Below are positions 57,101 through 64,000 of a stretch of 64,000 nucleotides of DNA, in pieces. A model generated the notes under the pieces. The model saw only the letters and a list, made by a program, of their open reading frames with translations. It did not search any database and had not been told where the DNA came from. Origin of the DNA: Lasioglossum baleicum (lineage: Eukaryota > Arthropoda > Insecta > Hymenoptera > Halictidae); the NCBI RefSeq assembly GCF_051020765.1, contig NC_134942.1, positions 930,001-994,000 of the forward strand, given 5' to 3'. The position numbers were made by a program, and so were the translations under genes. Every line of letters starts with the position of its first letter. Position 1 is the first letter of the stretch.

Positions 57101-57886
57101 CACGACCGCCCAAAAAAAGCATGCCTCATCCTTGTTATTCACATTCACGACCGCTTTTTTCAGCTGAATCGTTCGAGGCAAGTAGGTTTCAGTGGTGCAG
57201 CCGGCTTGCAATGGCTGGTATTTGCTAAAGTTCACAATCAAATGCAGTATCTTCGACAGTGCCCACCCGCTGTCTCGCTCTTGAAACTCTTCCAACGATG
57301 TCAAAATCGTTGGTACAACGTCTCTCTGATACCACTGTCGTAGATTGCTTGTCCGAAACAATGCAACGTTTCGCGTGCCGAAACTTTTCACGGAAACCTC
57401 GTTGGTGTGTTGCATGAATTCTGCCTCCAACGTCACGCTAGCTTTCAGCGATGAATGTACGTTTAAAAATTCTGTAACGCGCCCTGTAACCATTCGTTTC
57501 GCATGTTGTAAAAATTGTTTGGGATCGATATGTTCGATGTTGATAACGATGCCGGTTGATATGCGATTCTTAAACGCCGACTCGACATTTTCCCAACGGA
57601 GCGTCGAGGCTCTCGCACCGCCGCGATCATATAAACCTCTACCGGTGTGCGGCGAGGAAATACGTTTGTGCAATGAAACGTTTAAAGTTTTCATACGACA
57701 CATAGTTGATGTTAAACTAGATTTCATGCTTCCCGACAATTCATCCTTTGCACTGGATAGGTAATTGATGCAGCATTGCAGAGACTCGATGTACGAGCGA
57801 TGCCATTCGTGATACTCGTCCATAGTTTTCAGCAGCATTGACATGCTTGTCAAACACCTCAACATTTTTTTCCACGTTTCAATCAT
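54107..57886 (-). CDS. POLB: Protein-primed family B DNA polymerase, two exons
   Basis: This is the Polinton replicase. Exon 1 (57886-56763) and exon 2 (56699-54107) are joined by a 63-base GT-AG intron and give 1,238 residues. The N-terminal ~370 residues are the long extension seen in Polinton polymerases. A C2HC finger (C373, C376, H389, C393) spans the splice site. The 3'-5' exonuclease has ExoI D429-x-E431, ExoII HNLSGYD ending at D577, and ExoIII Y735 to D739. Between ExoI and ExoII is a zinc module (C524, C527, DHCH 540-543, C556) like recombination endonuclease VII. Polymerase motifs are A (D835 in YFDVNNLYGW), B (KLMNNAVFG, 977-985) and C (YTDTDS, D1080 and D1082). All catalytic residues are present and no frame break is seen. 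Length is normal for the family. Confidence 0.95.
56700..56762 (-). other. PolB intron
   Basis: This 63-base GT-AG intron has donor GTAAGT and acceptor TTCCCACAG with a T-rich interior. It interrupts an Arg codon after its second base. Without splicing the frame closes and the C2HC finger is cut after its first two ligand positions. Confidence 0.85.
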
Positions 57887-58130
57887 CTTGCTACCGCACA
57901 GTTGTCGACAAAAATATTCCTTTCAACTTTAATTTGCTAATTTCCAGTTCTCAAAATATAATTGCACTTTACAATGTAACGGTGGCACCGTTTTTAACTA
58001 TGAATATTAAATAACTTTTTTTTGTCACGGCAAACGTTTGCAACGATGGAACGTTTGCAAAGACTACAATTCACATTCCATCGTGTCCTATTTATTCATT
58101 GCTACCCTTAGAGATAAGGGTGATGTCTAG
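57887..58130. promoter_or_regulatory. PolB upstream region with GCAAACGTTTGC palindrome
   Basis: This region between the PolB start and the right TIR has no gene. It holds a perfect 12-bp palindrome GCAAACGTTTGC (58030-58041) and a second half-copy AACGTTTGCAA nearby (58050-58060). No clear TATA/Inr pair at the right spacing was found, so the promoter may be TATA-less or use the TIR. The regulatory role is inferred from position. Confidence 0.35.
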
Positions 58131-58773
58131 ATGACGTAAGAAAGAAGGGGGCGGTGCCTAACAGCTCTGTCCTTGGCCTAGATGACGTCAGAAAGAAGGG
58201 GGCGGTGCCTAACAGCTTTGCCCTTGGCCTAGATGACGTAATGCTTGTGCAATACCATTAAGTGATGACTCAGCAGCTCTGTCCTTGGCCTAGATGACGT
58301 AAGAAAGAAGGGGGTATGACTCAGCAGCTCTGCCTTTGACCTAGATGACGTAAGAAAGAAGGGGGCGGTGCCTAACAGCTTTGTCCTTGGCCAGATGACG
58401 TAATGCTTGTGCAATACCAAAGGAGTATCATCTTTCATAGGGATTGTCCCCCCTCCCCGCGAAAAAATATGATGCAATAAAATATGATGTAATATATGCT
58501 TGCGCAATACCGCTCTGCGGTACCACCCCTTAAGTGATGACTCAGCAGCTCTGTCCTTGGCCTAGATGACGTAAGAAAGAAGGGGGCGGTGCCTAACAGC
58601 TTTGTCCTTGGCCTAGATGACGTCAGAAAGAAGGGGGCGGTGCCTAACAGCTTTGTCCTTGGCCTAGATGACGTAATGCTTGTGCAATGCGGTACCGCTC
58701 TCCCGTGAATTGGAAAGTTCCTCAGAACCGCCTGAATTGGGAAGTGATCCAGAACCCGCCTATATATCCTACT
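58131..58773 (-). repeat. Polinton right terminal inverted repeat
   Basis: This is the reverse complement of the left TIR. The clear match spans about 58190-58773, and one more related module reaches inward to about 58131. It has nine TGACGTMA sites (near 58132, 58183, 58234, 58294, 58343, 58396, 58568, 58618 and 58669) and three TGACTCA sites (near 58267, 58317 and 58539). It is longer than the left TIR because of extra repeat modules. Confidence 0.92.
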
Positions 58774-58779
58774 GGTCGA
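58774..58779. repeat. Polinton target site duplication, right copy (GGTCGA)
   Basis: GGTCGA directly follows the last base of the right TIR and continues into CCCCCCTCC, exactly where the uninterrupted units continue. Confidence 0.96.
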
Positions 58780-61700
58780 CCCCCCTCCTTTTATTTTATA
58801 ATATTTCATTTTATTCTATATATATTTTATATTCTATATTCTAAATTTTATCTTTATCTTTTATTCCCCTTTATTTTGCCCCCCTTCTTATGTTTGTTGT
58901 GTTTTGTCCATTGTATTTATTTACTTATTATTATTTATTTATTTATTGACTTTTATTTTATCTATTTTATCTATACACCTTTTCATTTATTGATTTTATC
59001 TCTTATTTTATCATATTTTTAAGTTTTATGAGGGTCTACGTGGGGGGTGGGACGGGGGGAGGGGACAGACGCGAGCCGGAACTCGCCTCTGTCCCCTCCT
59101 TGTCGCGTTGCGGAAAAAAATACAATGCAGCGTGTACGAGTATTTGCACATGTATAAAAATCGGATGGCGCGGTAACAAAAATTCTAAATTATACAGCAC
59201 AAGTTGCAGCAATGGATGCGCATATGTTAAATTACCTGCATACCGCCGTTTCCTCAAACTTTGTGTTCGTAACTGGCACTGGGAGGATCGCAGTGCCACC
59301 ACTGCGAGGAGGCCCAGGACTCTGCGCGGCATACGCTGGAAGAATGTCCAGCGTGGTCGGCACGGCGCAGAGACCTAAGGGGCGTTACTGGGATGGACCT
59401 CACGTTACCGGTCGTGGTCGACCACATGATCGGCAGGAAGAGGTCAAGAGCAGCGTTTGCCTCCTTCTGCGAGATTGTGATAACGCAGAAGGAGGCAGCG
59501 GAGAGGGAGAGGGAAGCCGGCCCCCTCTCCGCCAGGAGGCTAGCATCGGCGGGGCAACCCCGACGAGGCCGACGGCCCCCTGTTAAGGGGCCGCAGACGT
59601 AAAGGCGGCGGTGGGACTACTTAGTACTTCCACCGCCGCCAAGGGGGGCTGGCCGTTAAGGCGCCCCCGGGGTGGGCAGGTCGCGGGGACCGTGGTGGAG
59701 CAATAATCCCCTCCCCGCCTCTACAAAGATGCGACCTGCCGGTCGACCCCCCTCCTTTTATTTTATAATATTTCATTTTATTCTATATATATTTTATATT
59801 CTATATTATAAATTTTATCTTTATCTTTCATTCCCCTTTATTTTGCCCCCCCTTCTTGTGTTTGTTGTGTTTTGTCCATTGTATTTATTTACTTATTATT
59901 ATTTATTTATTTATTGACTTTTATTTTATCTATTTTATTTATACACCTTTTCATTTATTGATTTTATCTTTTATTTTATCATATTTTTAAGTTTTATGCG
60001 GGTCGACCAGGGGGCACGGGGGGAGGGGACAGACGCGAGCCGGAACTCGCCTCTGTCCCCTCCTTGTCGCGTGCGGAAAAAAATACAATGCAGCGTGTAC
60101 GAGTATTTGCACATGTATAAAAATCGGATGGCGCGGTAACAAAAATTCTAAATTATACAGCACAAGTTGCAGCAATGGATGCGCATATGTTAAATTACCT
60201 GCATACCGCCGTTTCCTCAAACTGTGTGTTCGTCACTGGCACTGGGAGGATCGCAGTGCCACCACTGCGAGGAGGCCCAGGACTCTGCGCGGCATATGCT
60301 GGAAGAATGTCCAGCGTGGTCGGCGCCGCGAAGAGACCTAAGGGGCGTTATTGGGATGGACCTCTCGTTGCCGGTCGTGGTCGACCACATGATCGGCAGC
60401 GAGAGGTCAAGAGCAGCGTTTGCCTCCTTCTGCGAGATTGTGATAACGCAGAAGGAGGCAGCGGAGAGGGAGAGGGAAGCCGGCCCCCTCTCCGCCAGGA
60501 GGCTAGCATCGGCGGGGCAACCCCGACGAGGCCGACGGCCCCCTGTTAAGGGGCCGCAGACGTAAAGGCGGCGGTGGGACTACTTAGTACTTCCACCGCC
60601 GCCAAGGGGGGCTGGCCGTTAAGGCGCCCCCGGGGTGGGCAGGTCGCGGGGGCTGTGGTGGAGCAATAATCCCCTCCCCGCCTCTACAAAGATGCGACCT
60701 GCCGGTCGACCTCCCTCCTTTTATTTTATAATATTTCATTTTATTCTATATATATTTTATATTCTATATTATAAATTTTATCTTTATCTTTCATTCCCCT
60801 TTATTTTGCCCCCCTTCTTATGTTTGTTGTGTTTTGTCCATTGTATTTATTTACTTATTATTATTTATTTATTTATTGACTTTTATTTTATCTATTTTAT
60901 CTATACACCTTTTCATTTATTGATTTTATCTTTTATTTTATCATATTTTTAAGTTTTATGCGGGTCGACCAGGGGGCACGGGGGGAGGGGACAGACGCGA
61001 GCCGGAACTCGCCTCTGTCCCCTCCTTGTCGCGTGCGGAAAAAAATACAATGCAGCGTGTACGAGTATTTGCACATGTATAAAAATCGGATGGCGCGGTA
61101 ACAAAAATTCTAAATTATACAGCACAAGCTGCAGCAATGGATGCGCATATGTTAAATTACCTGCATACCGCCGTTTCCTCAAACTGTGTGTTCGTCACTG
61201 GCACTGGGAGGATCGCAGTGCCATCACTGCGAGGAGGCCCAGGACTCTGCGCGGCATATGCTGGAAGAATGTCCAGCGTGGTCGGCGCCGCGCAGAGACC
61301 TAAGGGGCGTTATTGGAATGGACCTCTCGTTGCCGGTCGTGGTCGACCACATGATCGGCAGCGAGAGGTCAAGAGCAGCGTTTGCCTCCTTCTGCGAGAT
61401 TGTGATAACGCAGAAGGAGGCAGCGGAGAGGGAGAGGGAAGCCGGCCGCCTCTCCGCCAGGAGGCTAGCATCGGCGGGGCAACCCCGACGAGGCCGACGG
61501 CTCCCTGTTAAGGGGCCGCAGACGTGAAGGCGGCGGTGGGACTACTTAGTACTTCCACCGCCGCCAAGGGGGGCTGGCCGTTAAGGCGCCCCCGGGGTGG
61601 GCAGGTCGCGGGGACCGTGGCGGAGCAATAATCCCCTCCCCGCCTCTACAAAGATGCGACCTGCCGGTCGACCCCCCTCCTTTTATTTTATAATATTTCA

Positions 61701-64000
61701 TTTTATTCTATATATATTTTATATTCTATATTATAAATTTTATCTTTATCTTTCATTCCCCTTTATTTTGCCCCCCCTTCTTGTGTTTGTTGTGTTTTGT
61801 CCATTGTATTTATTTACTTATTATTATTTATTTATTTATTGACTTTTATTTTATCTATTTTATTTATACACCTTTTCATTTATTGATTTTATCTTTTATT
61901 TTATCATATTTTTAAGTTTTATGCGGGTCGACCAGGGGGCACGGGGGGAGGGGACAGACGCGAGCCGGAACTCGCCTCTGTCCCCTCCTTGTCGCGTGCG
62001 GAAAAAAATACAATGCAGCGTGTACGAGTATTTGCACATGTATAAAAATCGGATGGCGCGGTAACAAAAATTCTAAATTATACAGCACAAGTTGCAGCAA
62101 TGGATGCGCATATGTTAAATTACCTGCATACCGCCGTTTCCTCAAACTGTGTGTTCGTCACTGGCACTGGGAGGATCGCAGTGCCACCACTGCGAGGAGG
62201 CCCAGGACTCTGCGCGGCATATGCTGGAAGAATGTCCAGCGTGGTCGGCGCCGCGAAGAGACCTAAGGGGCGTTATTGGGATGGACCTCTCGTTGCCGGT
62301 CGTGGTCGACCACATGATCGGCAGCGAGAGGTCAAGAGCAGCGTTTGCCTCCTTCTGCGAGATTGTGATAACGCAGAAGGAGGCAGCGGAGAGGGAGAGG
62401 GAAGCCGGCCGCCTCTCCGCCAGGAGGCTAGCATCGGCGGGGCAACCCCGACGAGGCCGACGGCTCCCTGTTAAGGGGCCGCAGACGTGAAGGCGGCGGT
62501 GGGACTACTTAGTACTTCCACCGCCGCCAAGGGGGGCTGGCCGTTAAGGCGCCCCCGGGGTGGGCAGGTCGCGGGGGCTGTGGTGGAGCAATAATCCCCT
62601 CCCCGCCTCTACAAAGATGCGACCTGCCGGTCGACGCCCCTCCTTTTATTTTATAATATTTTATTTTATTCTATATATATTTTATATTCTATATTATAAA
62701 TTTTATCTTTATCTTTCATTCCCCTTTATTTTGCCCCCCCTTCTTATGTTTGTTGTGTTTTGTCCATTGTATTTATTTACTTATTATTATTTATTTATTT
62801 ATTGACTTTTATTTTATCTATTTTATCTATACACCTTTTCATTTATTGATTTTATCTCTTATTTCATCATATTTTTAAGTTTCATGCGGGTCGACCAGGG
62901 GTCACGGGGGGTGGGGGCAGACGCGAGACGGAACTCGCCTCTGTCCCCTCCTTGTCGCGTTGCGGAAAAAAATACAATGCAGCGTGTACGAGTATTTGCA
63001 CATGTATAAAAATCGGATGGCGCGGTAACAAAAATTCTAAATTATACAGCACAAGTTGCAGCAATGGATGCGCATATGTTAAATTACCTGCATACCGCCG
63101 TTTCCTCAAATTGTGTGTTCGTCACTGGCACTGGGAGGATCGCAGTGCCATCACTGCGAGGAGGCCCAGGACTCTGCGTGGCATATGCTGGAAGAATGTC
63201 CAGCGGGGTCGGCGCCGCGCAGAGACCTAAGGGGCGTTATTGGGATGGACCTCTCGTTGCCGGTCGTGGTCGACCACATGATCGGCAGCGAGAGGTCAAG
63301 AGCAGCGTTTGCCTCCTTCTGCGAGATTGTGATAACGCAGAAGGAGGCAGCGGAGAGGGAGAGGGAAGCCGGCCCCCTCTCCGCCAGGAGGCTAGCATCG
63401 GCGGGGCAACCCCGACGAGGCCGACGGCCCCCTGTTAAGGGGCCGCAGACGTAAAGGCGGCGGTGGGACTACTTAGTACTTCCACCGCCGCCAAGGGGGG
63501 CTGGCCGTTAAGGCGCCCCCGGGGTGGGCAGGTCGCGGGGGCTGTGGTGGAGCAATAATCCCCTCCCCGCCTCTACAAAGATGCGACCTGCCGGTCGACC
63601 CCCCTCCTTTTATTTTATAATATTTCATTTTATTCTATATATATTTTATATTCTATATTATAAATTTTATCTTTATCTTTCATTCCCCTTTATTTTGCCC
63701 CCCTTCTTATGTTTGTTGTGTTTTGTCCATTGTATTTATTTACTTATTATTATTTATTTATTTATTGACTTTTATTTTATCTATTTTCTCTATACACCTT
63801 TTCATTTATTGATTTTATCTTTTATTTTATCATATTTTTAAGTTTTATGCGGGTCGACCAGGGGGCACGGGGGGAGGGGACAGACGCGAGCCGGAACTCG
63901 CCTCTGTCCCCTCCTTGTCGCGTGCGGAAAAAAATACAATGCAGCGTGTACGAGTATTTGCACATGTATAAAAATCGGATGGCGCGGTAACAAAAATTCT
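58780..64000 (+). repeat. ~963 bp macrosatellite array, right part
   Basis: This is the continuation of the same array after the Polinton. The interrupted unit resumes at 58780, just after the duplicated GGTCGA. Landmarks follow at 59672, 60635, 61597, 62560 and 63524, a 963 bp period. These units form one subfamily: a TGC codon (Cys) in the reverse transcriptase remnant where most left units have GGC, GCCGGC in place of GCCGAC after the acidic stretch, GTGG after the landmark, and CACCTTTTCATTTATTG in the A+T block. Orientation matches the left part. The array runs off the right edge. Confidence 0.96.
60224..60565 (+). pseudogene. R1-like reverse transcriptase remnant, right-array type
   Basis: This is an open 113-codon copy to the right of the Polinton. 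It differs from the left open copies by a Met in place of Thr inside the H-x4-C part of the knuckle, leaving the metal ligands intact. The copies at 61186-61527, 62149-62490 and 63113-63454 are close relatives; the last has also lost the conserved Trp of PAW. Confidence 0.72.

Larger units (their letters stand above)
43564..58773. mobile_element. Complete Polinton/Maverick DNA transposon (15,210 bp)
   Basis: Both ends are visible. The left end begins AGTAGGATATATAGG and the right end is its exact reverse complement, ending CCTACT. The flanking 6-bp duplication is GGTCGA on both sides. Six-bp duplications, long TIRs with AG termini, and the set PolB, retroviral-type integrase, A32-like ATPase, adenain-like protease and two jelly-roll capsid proteins define the Polinton group. 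All core genes are recognisable. Two genes change frame at A-runs. TIR copies differ by few substitutions plus one repeat-module indel, which suggests recent insertion. Confidence 0.97.

Noticed and set aside
54221..57764. Plus-strand frames of 66-139 codons opposite PolB
   Set aside because: Antisense shadows of a polymerase whose motifs are all in the minus-strand frame.

Overview
The window is eukaryotic, repeat-dominated DNA, most likely from an insect. The flanks carry an R1-like non-LTR retrotransposon remnant with the zinc knuckle and HTLEECPAW-type C-terminus common in insects. The insertion is a Polinton/Maverick of the type found in arthropod genomes, with two short GT-AG introns and arthropod-style TATA/Inr core promoters. 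A hymenopteran host is possible but is only a guess. No cellular housekeeping gene, rRNA, tRNA or CRISPR array was seen.

Layout. Positions 1-43557 and 58780-64000 are one head-to-tail macrosatellite with a period near 963 bp and about 51 units in the window. Each unit holds (i) the last ~110 codons of an R1-like reverse transcriptase ORF, (ii) a GC-rich 3' UTR-like stretch with strong hairpins, (iii) a ~245 bp A+T block bounded by GGTCGACC palindromes, and (iv) a second GC hairpin and a leader of unknown origin. Variant sharing shows higher-order structure and subfamilies.

Positions 43564-58773 are a complete 15,210 bp Polinton inserted into one unit, with a perfect 6-bp target site duplication GGTCGA (43558-43563 and 58774-58779). 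Removing the element and one duplication copy leaves a 967 bp unit spacing, so a single clean insertion explains the structure. The terminal inverted repeats (529 bp left, up to ~640 bp right) are packed with TKACGTCA and TGAGTCA motifs.

Polinton genes, left to right: a spliced unknown ORF (+); integrase with a C-terminal chromodomain (-); a minisatellite; a coiled-coil protein (-); a DUF8207-like conserved protein split by a -1 frame change (-); A32/FtsK-like packaging ATPase (-); a PLA2-like virion protein split by a -1 frame change (+); adenain-like cysteine protease (+); minor capsid protein (+); a small basic ORF (+); major capsid protein (+); a 1.4 kb repeat-rich gap with an exon-like island; and spliced protein-primed family B DNA polymerase (-). 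PolB copies the element and integrase inserts it. ATPase, protease and the two jelly-roll capsid proteins form a virion morphogenesis set. The near-identical TIRs and perfect TSD suggest a recent insertion, but the frame changes at A-runs leave open whether it is fully functional, uses frameshifting, or carries sequence errors.
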